From positions 124,001-188,000 of the forward strand of contig LVAV01000028.1 in the NCBI GenBank assembly GCA_001604185.1: DNA of 64,000 nucleotides, read 5' to 3'. The position numbers were made by a program, and so were the translations under genes. Shown here one piece after another: positions 46,008 to 55,405 of the stretch. The stretch is from Clostridiales bacterium Firm_16. Its GTDB lineage: Bacteria > Bacillota > Clostridia > Saccharofermentanales > Saccharofermentanaceae. Position 1 is the stretch's first letter, and every line of letters starts with the position of its first letter. The notes beneath the pieces were generated by a model. That model was not told where the DNA came from. It was given only the letters and a program-made list of their open reading frames with translations, and made no database searches.

Positions 46008-47518
46008 GCCAGCTCGACCTCGATATGCATTACACTGCACTTTGGCATCTTAAAGGAGATCTTATCGCCATTGACAGAAATACCATCGAAGGATTCGACC
46101 TTTACAGTCTCCGGCACGTCAAAAGTATTCTTCGCGTCCATAGCGCCGCTTACGATCTCTGCGGTCGCGCCGGCTACTGCATTGCCCAGGAGATTGGTCT
46201 CCACATCATAATCTTCCTCACAGGAAAGATTTGCGATAGTAATGTGATAACGACCGTCCTTATCCTTAGAGCAGGACTCGTGAAGATTCGGAACTTTGTA
46301 CTGCTCTTCCAGACCGATCTCCTTCGTATCCACGAAGCTCTCCACCAATGTGCCGTCCTGATGATGACGATACATCTTAAACACGTGATACGTAGGCGTC
46401 TTCACCATCTGATCACCCTCAGTCAGGATCACGGCCTGAAGTACATTGACCAGCTGGGCAATATTCGCCATCTTCACGCGATCGCAATGCTTATTGAAGA
46501 TATTGAGATTGATACCGGCAACTAAAGCATCACGCATAGTATTCTGCTGATACAGGAATCCCGGGTTCGTACCTTCTTCTACATCGTACCATGTACCCCA
46601 TTCATCCACGATCAGAGCAATATTGTGATCCGGATCATATCGATCGATAATAGCAGAATGCTTGGTGACCAGTTCTTCCATAAAGAGAGTCTTGCTTAAA
46701 GTCATATACCATTCTTTCTGATTGAAACCGGTCGCTGCTCCCTTCTTCGCCCAATCGTAAGGAAGCGTATAGTAATGAAGTGAAATACCATCCATAAAAC
46801 CATGGGCATTATTCCAGGAACCGGATAGCTTATGGCACTGATCCAGTACCGTTTCCGTCCAGACGTAATCCTGGGCATTCGGACCACAGGCGATCTTACT
46901 GATCTTCTTATCCGGATTGTAATTCTTTACATATGACTGATACTGGCGGAACTGATTGGCATAATACTCCGGAACCATATTTCCTCCGCAGCCCCAGTTC
47001 TCATTACCGATACCGAAATAATCGACAGTCCAGGCGCCTTCATGACCGTTCTTCTTACGGAGTTCTGCCATAGGAGAAACACCGTCAAAAGTCATGTACT
47101 CGACCCACTCGCTCATCTCCTGTACCGTGCCGGAACCGACATTACCATTGATATAGGTCTTACAGCCCAGCTGACGGCAGAGTTCCATATATTCATGTGT
47201 ACCAAAGCTGTTATCCTCAACAACACCACCCCAGTTGGTATTGATCATCTTCTTACGAAGTGATTTCTCACCGATACCATCTTTCCAGTGGTATTCGTCA
47301 GCGAAACATCCACCTGGCCAGCGGAGAACCGGAATGTTCAGTTCTTTTAAAGCGGAAACAACATCATTACGCATTCCATTGGTATTCGGAATATCCGAAT
47401 TCTCTCCGACAAAAACACCACCATAAATACATCGTCCGAGGTGCTCGGAGAAATGGCCCTGAATCTCCGGATTGATGTGACCCAGTTCTTTCTGAGGATC
47501 GATAACAAGTTTAAACAT
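46004..47518 (-). CDS. Intracellular alpha-L-arabinofuranosidase, GH51
   Basis: 504 aa from ATG 47518 (AAAGGAG five bases upstream; an earlier ATG at 47560 is out of context). TIM barrel plus C-terminal beta domain. Acid/base Glu173 in GIGNENWG and nucleophile Glu306 in IVDEWGTW are both present, as are [10 protein letters not shown] and [13 protein letters not shown]. It is a retaining enzyme with no signal peptide, so it removes arabinose from imported oligosaccharides. It is first in the arabinose operon (GH51, Cys-rich protein, kinase, araD, isomerase). Confidence 0.95.
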   Translation of the reverse strand: MFKLVIDPQKELGHINPEIQGHFSEHLGRCIYGGVFVGENSDIPNTNGMRNDVVSALKELNIPVLRWPGGCFADEYHWKDGIGEKSLRKKMINTNWGGVVEDNSFGTHEYMELCRQLGCKTYINGNVGSGTVQEMSEWVEYMTFDGVSPMAELRKKNGHEGAWTVDYFGIGNENWGCGGNMVPEYYANQFRQYQSYVKNYNPDKKISKIACGPNAQDYVWTETVLDQCHKLSGSWNNAHGFMDGISLHYYTLPYDWAKKGAATGFNQKEWYMTLSKTLFMEELVTKHSAIIDRYDPDHNIALIVDEWGTWYDVEEGTNPGFLYQQNTMRDALVAGINLNIFNKHCDRVKMANIAQLVNVLQAVILTEGDQMVKTPTYHVFKMYRHHQDGTLVESFVDTKEIGLEEQYKVPNLHESCSKDKDGRYHITIANLSCEEDYDVETNLLGNAVAGATAEIVSGAMDAKNTFDVPETVKVESFDGISVNGDKISFKMPKCSVMHIEVELA

Positions 47519-47544
47519 AGGGACTCCTTTCAAAGAAAGTGAAA

Positions 47545-47559
47545 CAAAAAACGTTTTCA
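47545..47559. promoter_or_regulatory. Candidate catabolite-response element (cre)
   Basis: Minus strand TTGAAAACGTTTTTTG resembles the CcpA site TGAAANCGNTTTCA with two mismatches at one end. It lies ~30 bp before the GH51 start, where CcpA binding would block transcription. Confidence 0.45.
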
Positions 47560-47656
47560 ATCAACTGAATACTTAAATGATTCACTATGAAGTTGATATA
47601 AAATTACATTAGCAAAAGGCAAAAATCAAGAACGAATTTGTGAAATAAACAAACAT

Positions 47657-47681
47657 CATGAAAAAACTATACTTTTTCATG
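47657..47681. promoter_or_regulatory. Operator-like palindrome in the divergent arabinose region
   Basis: CATGAAAAA, 7-bp spacer, TTTTTCATG: perfect 9-bp arms in the middle of the 260-bp region between GH51 and the divergent regulator gene. Spacing suits a dimeric winged-helix regulator. Confidence 0.6.
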
Positions 47682-47720
47682 TTGAAGTTAACCAATAAAT
47701 TGATTAAGATTAAATGGTGG

Positions 47721-47739
47721 TTGAAATGAAGCATTTCAA
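47721..47739. promoter_or_regulatory. Second palindrome upstream of the ArsR-type regulator
   Basis: TTGAAATG, AAG, CATTTCAA: perfect 8-bp arms, 41 bp before the regulator start. A likely autoregulatory site; distinct in sequence from the palindrome at 47657. Confidence 0.55.
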
Positions 47740-47779
47740 ATTTCAGTTAAACAGTGACATTTGCACGGGGGTATAATAC

Positions 47780-48727
47780 ATGCTGTGTCTGCATTCTCTA
47801 CAGGAAGCAACCGAGGTTTTCAAGGCGCTGAGCACGGAAACACGTATCCAGATCATGGAAATGATCTACGATAACAACAATCTCAGCATGAATGACCTGG
47901 CGAATATCCTTGGAGTTACCAACAGTGCCGTCACCCTTCATGTCAGCAAGCTTGAGAAAGCCGGTCTGGTACAGATCAAGACCACATCAGGTAAACGTGG
48001 AGTTCAGAAGATCGTTCTTCCCGTTCATGACCGGATTATTATAGATATGTTTAAGGACACTAACGAAAGTCCCCTTCCTTTCTACGAAGACAGCATCGCC
48101 GTCGGTCATTATACTTCCTGTGACATTCATCCGACCTGTGGAATCTGTACACCGAAGGACATTATCGGTGAACTGGACGATCCACGGGTCTTCTCTTATC
48201 CTGAGAGATTTAAGGCAGGCATCCTCTGGCTCGGTTACGGAAGCATCACATATAATCTTCCCAACCGTCTGAAAGCCGGACAATCGATCCGTGAACTGCA
48301 GATTTCTTTTGAGATCTCATCGGAATGTCCGAAATACAATAACGATTATCCAAGTGATATTTATTTCTACATTAACGATACCCGGCTGGGCACCTGGATC
48401 AGTCCGGGTGACTACGGTGACCGCAAAGGTCTGATCTCCCCGTCCTGGTGGCCGGCTCCGCTGAACCAGTACGGACTTTTGAAGACTCTTTTCATCAATG
48501 AGAAAGGAACCTTCATTGACGGTACCAGTAAGATCGGCAACGCCACGATCGAAGATCTGAACCTGGACTACAACAGCCGTATCGATCTGACCTTCGCCGT
48601 TCCCAAAGAGACGACCAACTGTGGCGGCCTGACGCTTTTCGGTGAAGATTTCGGCGATTACAGCCAGAACATTAATATGAAATTATTCTATGAATATAGA
48701 AGAAACAAGGAGGCGCAAGATGCTTAA
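47780..48727 (+). CDS. ArsR-type regulator with C-terminal beta-sandwich sensor domain
   Basis: 315 aa. Winged helix (~8-90) of the ArsR class (FKALSTETRIQIMEMIY, TNSAVTLHVSKLEKAGLV), no metal-binding CxC motif. The remaining ~220 residues are a Trp/Tyr/Asn-rich beta domain of the kind fused to regulators in sugar loci, and probably sense a sugar. GGGGG before the ATG may pair with 16S rRNA. Divergent from the arabinose operon and overlapping the esterase-GH43 gene by 8 bp, so it should control both. Confidence 0.85.
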   Translation: MLCLHSLQEATEVFKALSTETRIQIMEMIYDNNNLSMNDLANILGVTNSAVTLHVSKLEKAGLVQIKTTSGKRGVQKIVLPVHDRIIIDMFKDTNESPLPFYEDSIAVGHYTSCDIHPTCGICTPKDIIGELDDPRVFSYPERFKAGILWLGYGSITYNLPNRLKAGQSIRELQISFEISSECPKYNNDYPSDIYFYINDTRLGTWISPGDYGDRKGLISPSWWPAPLNQYGLLKTLFINEKGTFIDGTSKIGNATIEDLNLDYNSRIDLTFAVPKETTNCGGLTLFGEDFGDYSQNINMKLFYEYRRNKEAQDA

Positions 48728-51698
48728 ACTCGTACAAACAAAGAACGGTCTTGTCCGTGGATTCCAGGGTAACAACACCCGAATCTCCGTATTTAAGGGA
48801 ATTCCCTTCGCAGCTCCGCCGGTTGGTGAAAACCGTTGGCGGGCCCCACAGCCCTGCCCGAACTGGGAAGGTGTCCGTGAGTGCAGTTATTTTGCTCCGA
48901 TCTCTGTACAGGATCAGCCTGGTGTAGGAACCGATATTTATTGCCGTGAGTGGCACGTTGATAAAGATATTGAAATGGACGAGGACTGCCTGTATCTGAA
49001 TGTCTGGACTCCGGCCAATTCCGAGAACGACAATCTTCCTGTTCTCATCTGGTTTTTTGGTGGCGGATTCCAGTGGGGTTATCCGCGCGAAATGGAATTC
49101 AACGGTGAAAACATTGCCAAGCGCGGTGTGATCGTTGTTAGCGTCAACTATCGTCTGGGCGCACTGGGCTTCCTTTCTCACCCGGATCTCATCAAGGAAT
49201 CTCCGGATGCTCCTGCTAACTTCGGTAATCTGGACCAGCAGGCCGGTATCCGCTGGGTCGTAGAGAACATCAAGAACTTCGGCGGTGATCCCAAGAATAT
49301 TACGATCTCCGGCCAGTCCGCAGGCGGTGGCAGCGTTCTGACCCACCTGACATCTGATTCCAGCATCGGACTTTATCAGAAAGCAATTATATACTCCGGT
49401 ATTATCGAGAGTCCTTTCATCAAAGACAGCGTGATCACCCCGAAGCCGATCGAAGAAACCTGCAAAATGGGCGAACGTTTCCTGGCCGAGAAACTTGGCG
49501 TTTCAACCATCGAAGAAGCCAGAAAGATCGATGCATCCACGATCCGCGAAAAATATGCTGAATTTAGAAACGAGAACATGTTCTTCTTCACGCCTTGTAT
49601 TGACCATGTTTATCTTAAAGGTGAACCTTTCCAGTTAATGCTGGAGGGCAAGCAGGCCAATGTTCCGCTTCTGGCAGGTAACACCTTCGACGAATTCCCG
49701 AGTTTCATGTTTGCCGATTCCAAGGAAAGTTTCGAAAAGCAGGCCAGAGATGTTTTCGGTGCCAGAGCGGATAAGTTCCTCTCCTTCCCGGAAGCGTATG
49801 AAGTTGTCGATGGTAACAAGTACGCAACTGTCCGCGGAATCGAGTGTTCTGTTAAGGCAGCAATGGCGAAGACAACAGCGCCTTCCTTCTACTACAGTTT
49901 CGAGGTCGATATTCCGGGCGAAGATAACCCTGGAACTTTCCACTCTGTCGATCTGTGGTTCTTCTTCGAGACTTTAGCCGCATGCTGGAGACCTTTCGTA
50001 GGTAGACATTTCGATATCGCAAGACAGATGACGAACTATATCACTAATTTCGTCAAGAACGGTAATCCGAATGGCGAAGATATCACCGGTGCGGCGATGC
50101 CTGAGTGGAAAGCCTATACGGACGAAAGCAGAAACGAAATGCACTTCACAGCTGACGGCTGTATCCCGAAAGTACAGACTTCCGAATATATCCAGTTCTT
50201 CGTGGATTTCCTGACAGACCGTACATTAGGCAACCTCGAGAGCGCACCGCGTTCCGATGCAAGTGTTGCAGCCCTTGCCGTACCGATGAAGAAGCAGGCC
50301 TTCAATCCATATCTTCCACCGTGGGAGTATGTCCCGGACGGAGAGCCTTATGTATTCAACGGTCGTGTATATGTTTATGGTTCCCACGACTACTACAACT
50401 GGTTCGCATTCTGCCCGGGTGATTATGTAAGCTGGTCTGCCCCTGTTGATGATCTCGGAAACTGGAGATATGAAGGTATTTCCTACCGTCGTACAGACGA
50501 TCCGGATAACCAGAACAACGAGGGTTGTCTCTATGCTCCGGATATTACCGCAGGTCCGGATGGCAACTACTACCTCTTCTATGTCCTGGACAACAAGAGC
50601 GTGGTAGCTGTAGCTAAGAGTGCGGTTCCACAGGGACCATACAAATTCTATGGTCATGTTCATTACGAAGACGGAACGCTTCTGGGTGAGAAAGAAGGAA
50701 ACGAGCCGCAGTTCGATCCGGGTGTCATCACCATTGGAGACACCACTTACCTTTATACCGGATTCTGCGGTCAGACCGATGCTTCTCGTCATGGTGCCAT
50801 GGTCACGGTTCTCGGACCGGATATGCTTACCATCAAGAAAGGACCGGAATTTATCGTTCCCGGAACTATGTATGCCGGCGGAACCGAATTTGAAGGTCAC
50901 GCCTTCTTCGAAGCACCTTCAATCCGTGAGAGAAACGGCATCTATTATTTCATCTATTCTTCTCAGGTCATGCACGAACTCTGCTATGCTACGTCAACGA
51001 GTCCGGAAGGTCCGTTCACCTACGGCGGAGTCATCGTAAGCAATTGCGATATCGGAATCGACAGTTATAAGGATGCAAAGAAGCCGTCTGCTTACGGTGC
51101 CAACAACCACGGCAGCATCGTACAGATCGGTGATGACTGGTACATCTTCTATCACAGACATACCAACAATACCTGGTACTGCCGTCAGGGCTGTGTTGAG
51201 AAGATCGCCTTTGACGAGAATGGCAAGATTGCCCAGGTTGAGATGACTTCCTGTGGCCTCAACGGCGGTCCGCTTCGTGATACAGAAGAATATCCGTCCT
51301 ATATCGCCTGCAATATCTTCAGCAGCAAAAATGAAAATAACGATCCGTATGTCGGTCAGCATAATGTGGCCCGCATCATTCAAGATGGTAAAGACGGCGA
51401 TCATGAAACCGGATATGTCTCTTCTATCTTTGAAGGTACCACGATCGGATTCAAGTATTTCGACCTTAAGGGCGTAACCGGCATTGAGCTGACAGTCCGT
51501 GGCTATGGCAACGGCACATTCGAAGTCAGAACAAGCATCGACGGAGAGATTCTCTGCGAATTGCCTGTCACCTTTATGACGGTATGGAGAAAGTATACAG
51601 CTTCCATGAAGGTAGCTGATGGCGTAGCACCGCTGTACCTCACTTATCGTGGTGGCGGAAATGTGCAGCTGAAGTCCTTCAAGTTCCTGCACGGCTGA
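48720..51698 (+). CDS. Carboxylesterase-GH43-CBM6-like fusion enzyme, cytoplasmic
   Basis: 992 aa from ATG 48720 (AAGGAGG six bases upstream). Residues 1-~505 are a type B carboxylesterase: GGGFQWG oxyanion region, nucleophile Ser200 in GQSAGGGS, catalytic His in FHSVDLWFF. After a ~20-residue linker, ~525-850 is a five-bladed GH43 glycosidase with all three acids: base Asp540 (PDGEP), Asp608 (YAPDITAG) and acid Glu731 (FFEAPS). The last ~125 residues look like a CBM6-type beta sandwich. No signal peptide. The enzyme would remove ester groups (acetyl or feruloyl) and arabinose or xylose from the same imported fragment. I see no frameshift at the junction. Confidence 0.88.
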   Translation: MLKLVQTKNGLVRGFQGNNTRISVFKGIPFAAPPVGENRWRAPQPCPNWEGVRECSYFAPISVQDQPGVGTDIYCREWHVDKDIEMDEDCLYLNVWTPANSENDNLPVLIWFFGGGFQWGYPREMEFNGENIAKRGVIVVSVNYRLGALGFLSHPDLIKESPDAPANFGNLDQQAGIRWVVENIKNFGGDPKNITISGQSAGGGSVLTHLTSDSSIGLYQKAIIYSGIIESPFIKDSVITPKPIEETCKMGERFLAEKLGVSTIEEARKIDASTIREKYAEFRNENMFFFTPCIDHVYLKGEPFQLMLEGKQANVPLLAGNTFDEFPSFMFADSKESFEKQARDVFGARADKFLSFPEAYEVVDGNKYATVRGIECSVKAAMAKTTAPSFYYSFEVDIPGEDNPGTFHSVDLWFFFETLAACWRPFVGRHFDIARQMTNYITNFVKNGNPNGEDITGAAMPEWKAYTDESRNEMHFTADGCIPKVQTSEYIQFFVDFLTDRTLGNLESAPRSDASVAALAVPMKKQAFNPYLPPWEYVPDGEPYVFNGRVYVYGSHDYYNWFAFCPGDYVSWSAPVDDLGNWRYEGISYRRTDDPDNQNNEGCLYAPDITAGPDGNYYLFYVLDNKSVVAVAKSAVPQGPYKFYGHVHYEDGTLLGEKEGNEPQFDPGVITIGDTTYLYTGFCGQTDASRHGAMVTVLGPDMLTIKKGPEFIVPGTMYAGGTEFEGHAFFEAPSIRERNGIYYFIYSSQVMHELCYATSTSPEGPFTYGGVIVSNCDIGIDSYKDAKKPSAYGANNHGSIVQIGDDWYIFYHRHTNNTWYCRQGCVEKIAFDENGKIAQVEMTSCGLNGGPLRDTEEYPSYIACNIFSSKNENNDPYVGQHNVARIIQDGKDGDHETGYVSSIFEGTTIGFKYFDLKGVTGIELTVRGYGNGTFEVRTSIDGEILCELPVTFMTVWRKYTASMKVADGVAPLYLTYRGGGNVQLKSFKFLHG

Positions 51699-51775
51699 TA
51701 GAAGCCGCAAATAAGATCACTCCCGGATTCGAGCGTCCGGCACTGATGATAATTTTTTTCACTCCTCACAGCAAT

Positions 51776-51807
51776 GGGCTGGTTCATTTAAGTAAATGAG
51801 CCAGCCC
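51776..51807. terminator. Strong hairpin between convergent genes
   Basis: GGGCTGGtTCATTT and AAATGAgCCAGCCC fold into a 14-bp stem with one mismatch and a 4-nt loop. Neither strand has a clear T-run; position between convergent genes suggests bidirectional transcription end or RNA 3' protection. Confidence 0.6.
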
Positions 51808-51844
51808 AGAGTTCTGTTAAGCTAAAATGTGAAATTGTGTAAGA

Positions 51845-52063
51845 TCAGAACAGTCCCTTGATCTTATCTACGATGCCGCCGGCAGTATCTGCTGTGAGTT
51901 TAGCCTTAACACCGTCTACTACGCTGTTTATCACATCGTCCGGGAGATCTACACCGATGATTCCTTCAACGGTCTTTACCGGCTCTTTCTCAAAATTCGT
52001 GGCAATGGACGGATCGCCCTGTACCTTCTTTACAACTTCATCGATTTTGGCTTTAATATCCAA
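51845..52063 (-). CDS. Conserved small helical protein, 72 aa
   Basis: TTG start seven bases after GGGAGGTGAT. The acidic/basic, Gly-poor sequence (IDEVVKKVQGD..., VEGIIGVDLPDDVINSVVDGVK) is predicted to be helical and soluble, and I recall similar hypothetical proteins in clostridia. Function unknown. It stands alone with its own upstream region. Confidence 0.7.
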   Translation of the reverse strand: MDIKAKIDEVVKKVQGDPSIATNFEKEPVKTVEGIIGVDLPDDVINSVVDGVKAKLTADTAGGIVDKIKGLF

Positions 52064-52085
52064 TTAAATCACCTCCCAAGTTTTG

Positions 52086-52107
52086 TTATGTTTATATTTT
52101 AACATAA
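52086..52107. repeat. AT-rich palindrome upstream of the 72-aa gene
   Basis: TTATGTT and AACATAA with an 8-bp AT-rich centre, 23 bp before the TTG start. It covers the likely -10 region and may be an operator, but AT-rich palindromes arise easily. Confidence 0.35.
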
Positions 52108-52145
52108 TCATTTACGAATACCGACTTTTAATTTTCGAAATTGCC

Positions 52146-52174
52146 TTGCATTTTTCTGAATCTAATAGTAATAT
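52146..52174 (+). promoter_or_regulatory. tRNA-Leu (CAG) promoter
   Basis: TTGCAT (52146-52151), 17 bp, TAATAT (52169-52174), 12 bp before the tRNA. Confidence 0.8.
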
Positions 52175-52186
52175 AAGTAAGCACTC

Positions 52187-52273
52187 GCGGATATGGCGGA
52201 ATTGGCAGACGCGCTAGCTTCAGGTGCTAGTGATCGCAAGGTCATACAGGTTCAAGTCCTGCTATCCGCACCA
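52187..52273 (+). tRNA. tRNA-Leu (CAG)
   Basis: 87 nt including CCA; acceptor GCGGATA pairs with TATCCGC, anticodon stem CTAGC/GCTAG encloses TTCAGGT, anticodon CAG. Long variable arm as expected for leucine. Confidence 0.95.
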
Positions 52274-52283
52274 TGCAGAATGA

Positions 52284-52332
52284 AAACCCCGTAACGACAA
52301 CCGTTGCGGGGTTTGTTCTTTTCTCTTTTTTC
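52284..52332 (+). terminator. tRNA-Leu (CAG) terminator
   Basis: AAACCCCG...CGGGGTTT with inner AACG/CGTT (52284-52314), followed by a T-rich tract. Read on the other strand it may also end the kdpDE transcript. Confidence 0.9.
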
Positions 52333-52345
52333 TTCCGGGGATTAC

Positions 52346-53050
52346 TCACTCCACCTTCATCATGCGATAGCCGACACCGATATGTGTCTGGATATACTGC
52401 GGCGAATCCGGCGCGGACTCCAGTTTCTTTCGAAGAGTAGCCATGAATACACGGAGCGAGGCCACATCATTCTCCCAGCTGCTCCCCCACACCTTCTGAG
52501 TAATATAGGTGTGAGTCAGTACTTTTCCCACATTACGGGCCATCAGGCACAGAAGTTTATACTCGATGGGCGTCAGATGCAGCTCCTCTTCTCCCAGATA
52601 GGCACAGCCTGCGGCATAGTCGATGGATAGTTTTCCATTAGTGAATACAGAGGCATTCGACGTATTCATCTCATTCTGCAGTACAGCCAGACGGCGTAGC
52701 GTTACACGCAAGCGGGCAAGAAGTTCCTCTACCGAGAAAGGCTTGGTCAGATAATCGTCTGCTCCGTTATCCAGTGCATCGATCTTATCCGAGTCTTCGG
52801 AACGGGCGCTGATGACGATGATCGGAACATTGGACCAGGTACGCACCTTCTTAATGACCTCGATCCCGTCCATGTCCGGAAGACCCAGGTCAAGAAGGAT
52901 AATATCCGGATTATTGGTCGACGCCTGCATAATGGCGCTCTCGCCGTCCACCGCGGTAATAAACTTATACTCATGGGCTTTGAGAGTCGTTGTGATCAGG
53001 TTTCTGACCGGTGCATCATCTTCCACTACAAGAATGTTTACTTTATTCAT
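52346..53050 (-). CDS. kdpE: KdpE-type response regulator
   Basis: 234 aa from ATG 53050, overlapping the end of kdpD; GAGG nine bases upstream. OmpR/KdpE class: acidic VVEDD, phosphoacceptor Asp in LLDLGLPDMDG, KPFSVEEL, then a winged helix (LTPIEYKLLCLMARN, VFMATLRKKLE). It regulates potassium-transport genes in other bacteria. There is no kdpFABC in this window; the trk genes are the obvious target. Confidence 0.92.
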   Translation of the reverse strand: MNKVNILVVEDDAPVRNLITTTLKAHEYKFITAVDGESAIMQASTNNPDIILLDLGLPDMDGIEVIKKVRTWSNVPIIVISARSEDSDKIDALDNGADDYLTKPFSVEELLARLRVTLRRLAVLQNEMNTSNASVFTNGKLSIDYAAGCAYLGEEELHLTPIEYKLLCLMARNVGKVLTHTYITQKVWGSSWENDVASLRVFMATLRKKLESAPDSPQYIQTHIGVGYRMMKVE

Positions 53051-55046
53051 TGATAACCACCTCATCTGAAGGAATCGTAAAACTAAAGACTGAACCATGC
53101 GGTTCGTTATCGGTTACAGAAATCGTACCGCCATGGGCCGAAATGATCGAGCGGCACAAGAAAAGACCCAGACCGAGGCTTCTTCTGCCATCTGCCAGAG
53201 TATTATTCCCGGTATAGAACATATCGAAGACCTTCGGTTTGACGTCATCCGGGATCCCATCACCGTTATCGGCAACACTGACAAGAACATCTTTATCCTG
53301 ACGGCGCGCGGTGATATGGATCTGAGATCCGGGTTTGGTATATTTGCAGGCATTGTCCACCAGATTCACGATGACCTGTATGATCAACTTGGCATCCATC
53401 TTTGCCAGCAGAATATCGTCCAGATAAGAAACCGTGATCTCGTGGTCTTTCTTTCTTCTGACTATATAGCGGATCGCTTCATCGATGACTTCTTCCATCA
53501 ACTGGGCGGAAAGGTTCAGCTGCATCCTTCCCTCCTCAATCCTGGTAACAGAAAGAAGATTCTCCACCAGATTGATGAGCCACTGGGAATCGTCATACAT
53601 ATCCGAGAAGATCTGTTTACGAGACTCCTCATCCAGTTTCTCGTAATTCGACAGCAGATTGGCCGCATTACCGGATATGGATGTCAGCGGCGTGCGAAGG
53701 TCATGGGAGAAGGTTCGAAGGAAATTCGCTCGCATCTGCTCATTCTTGGCAAGTAAGGCTGTTCTCTCCTTCTCGGTCTCATTGCGCTTGTTCTCGATGG
53801 CCATAGCGCATTCACCCAGAATGGACAGAACCATACTGTATTCGAAATAATCCAGGGCTTTAGAGGGAATATGTATACCTACGACGCCATAGATATTGGA
53901 ATGGATCCGGATCGCAAGATAAAGGCAGACAGCATCCGAATAACGTTCGGTCATTTTGCCTGCACGATGCCGGTTCTCGAAAGCCCAGCGGGCCGCTTCC
54001 CGTTCAGCGGAAGAAAACAGCACATCTTTATTGACTTCCGGGTCCTCGGAATACAGAAATCCCTTATCAACGGTTCCTTCATTCTCCGGGTAGATCACGA
54101 TATCCCGGTCCAGAAGCTTCATCAGCTGGCTGGCCGTCACACTCATCATATCTTCTTCATTCTTAGCCTTCTGCAACATCTGATTCGTATCGAAAAGCAC
54201 TTTCGTCTTAAACGCTGACTGCGCCGATACCTTGGCGTGATCTTTCAGCTTAGCGGCAAGAGCACCTGTTACGACGGAGATCGTCAGCATGATTGCAAAA
54301 ACCACGGTATAGCGCGAGTCATAAGCATGCAGAGACATTTTCGGCTCAGTAAAGAAAAAGTTGAAGGCCAATACACTGAAAAGTGAACTGATAATACTGG
54401 TGGTGTATCCTCGGGTAAATAACGATACCAGAAGTACGCCCAGGATATAGATGGCCATAATGGTGGATTCATCGATACCGTTATAGCTGAGGAAATATCC
54501 GATGCCGGTAGCCAGAGCCGTGATCAGGACCATGACCAGAAGGTCTCTGGGGTAAACGATAAACTGCTTAAGAGAAAACATCCGTAAGGGAGTTTTTGCC
54601 TTATCAAGGGTCATATCCGGAATAATGTGGATATCTGCAGACGGAACCAGATCGATCAGTTTCTCCGTCAAAGGCGGCTTGTTCCAGAAATGTCTGTGCA
54701 ACGTGCTGCTGCGGCCGAGAACGATCTTGGTTACACCGGAGACCCGGACAAATTCAGCAATCTGGGCCGCCACATCTTCTCCATAGACGGTAACCACATC
54801 CGCGCCTTCTTCCTCGGCGATATGTATATTCTCATCCAGACGCTTGCTGTCGGTGTCCGAGATATTTTCCGACAGCGGAGTACGGACATAAAGCGCCGTA
54901 AAACCGGCACCGAAAGCCTTCGCCATTCTGGATGCGGTTCGGATAATATAGGGACTGGAAGGAGACGAAGAAACACATACCAGCACGTGGTCACGTGTTG
55001 CTTCCGAAGAAAATGTATTTCTGTTTTTCTCGTCTTTGCCACTCAT
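53043..55046 (-). CDS. kdpD: KdpD-like sensor kinase lacking the N-terminal KdpD domain
   Basis: 667 aa, against ~900 for classical KdpD. It begins directly with the Usp domain (~20-145), then four TM helices (DUF4118, ~168-265; ILGVLLVSLFTRGYTTS), a GAF-like domain (~285-415) and a HisKA/HATPase pair with His448 (FSHDLRTPLTS) and DNACKYTKPGS. The missing ~210-residue N-terminal part holds the Walker A and c-di-AMP/K+-regulatory domain. Start ATG 55046 has only a weak AAAGAG. Upstream codons give no sign of a frameshift remnant: a separate small gene is there. Confidence 0.9.
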   Translation of the reverse strand: MSGKDEKNRNTFSSEATRDHVLVCVSSSPSSPYIIRTASRMAKAFGAGFTALYVRTPLSENISDTDSKRLDENIHIAEEEGADVVTVYGEDVAAQIAEFVRVSGVTKIVLGRSSTLHRHFWNKPPLTEKLIDLVPSADIHIIPDMTLDKAKTPLRMFSLKQFIVYPRDLLVMVLITALATGIGYFLSYNGIDESTIMAIYILGVLLVSLFTRGYTTSIISSLFSVLAFNFFFTEPKMSLHAYDSRYTVVFAIMLTISVVTGALAAKLKDHAKVSAQSAFKTKVLFDTNQMLQKAKNEEDMMSVTASQLMKLLDRDIVIYPENEGTVDKGFLYSEDPEVNKDVLFSSAEREAARWAFENRHRAGKMTERYSDAVCLYLAIRIHSNIYGVVGIHIPSKALDYFEYSMVLSILGECAMAIENKRNETEKERTALLAKNEQMRANFLRTFSHDLRTPLTSISGNAANLLSNYEKLDEESRKQIFSDMYDDSQWLINLVENLLSVTRIEEGRMQLNLSAQLMEEVIDEAIRYIVRRKKDHEITVSYLDDILLAKMDAKLIIQVIVNLVDNACKYTKPGSQIHITARRQDKDVLVSVADNGDGIPDDVKPKVFDMFYTGNNTLADGRRSLGLGLFLCRSIISAHGGTISVTDNEPHGSVFSFTIPSDEVVINE

Positions 55047-55087
55047 ATTGTTACTCTTTAATCACCTGTCTGGTAAAGATTATAGCA

Positions 55088-55357
55088 TTATGAAGCGTTT
55101 TTATCCTTTTCTTCTTCACTGATGACTACAGAGAAGTGCGCGTGCTCAGAACGAAATGCATGTATGGTCTTCAGAATCTCTTCATCGGACGAGTGATCGG
55201 ACAAGGATACACACTTTGGTCTCTCCGATACTTCTTCCGGTTTCTTGACAGAGACATGCTCATCGTCAAGAAAATGATCCAGACGTTTCATCAGGAAAAG
55301 ACCTAACGGTAACAATCCGACAAATATCAACAGCAACAGTATGTCACGTAACTGCAT
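55088..55357 (-). CDS. Small membrane protein between trkA and kdpD
   Basis: 89 aa: one TM helix (~5-25, LLLLIFVGLLPLGLFLMKRL), then a charged cytoplasmic tail rich in Glu/Ser/His/Lys. No recognisable domain and a weak ribosome-binding site. The position between kdpD (41 bp) and trkA (48 bp) on one strand suggests a transporter accessory or sensor partner. Confidence 0.6.
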   Translation of the reverse strand: MQLRDILLLLIFVGLLPLGLFLMKRLDHFLDDEHVSVKKPEEVSERPKCVSLSDHSSDEEILKTIHAFRSEHAHFSVVISEEEKDKNAS

Positions 55358-55405
55358 ATACTATCTTCGCACTCGCCTTTCTAAAGATTTTCGCTTCACT
55401 TAAGC

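Noticed and set aside
53043..55046. KdpD truncated by a frameshift
   Set aside because: No remnants of the missing N-terminal domain in any frame upstream; a separate small gene and trkA occupy the region.
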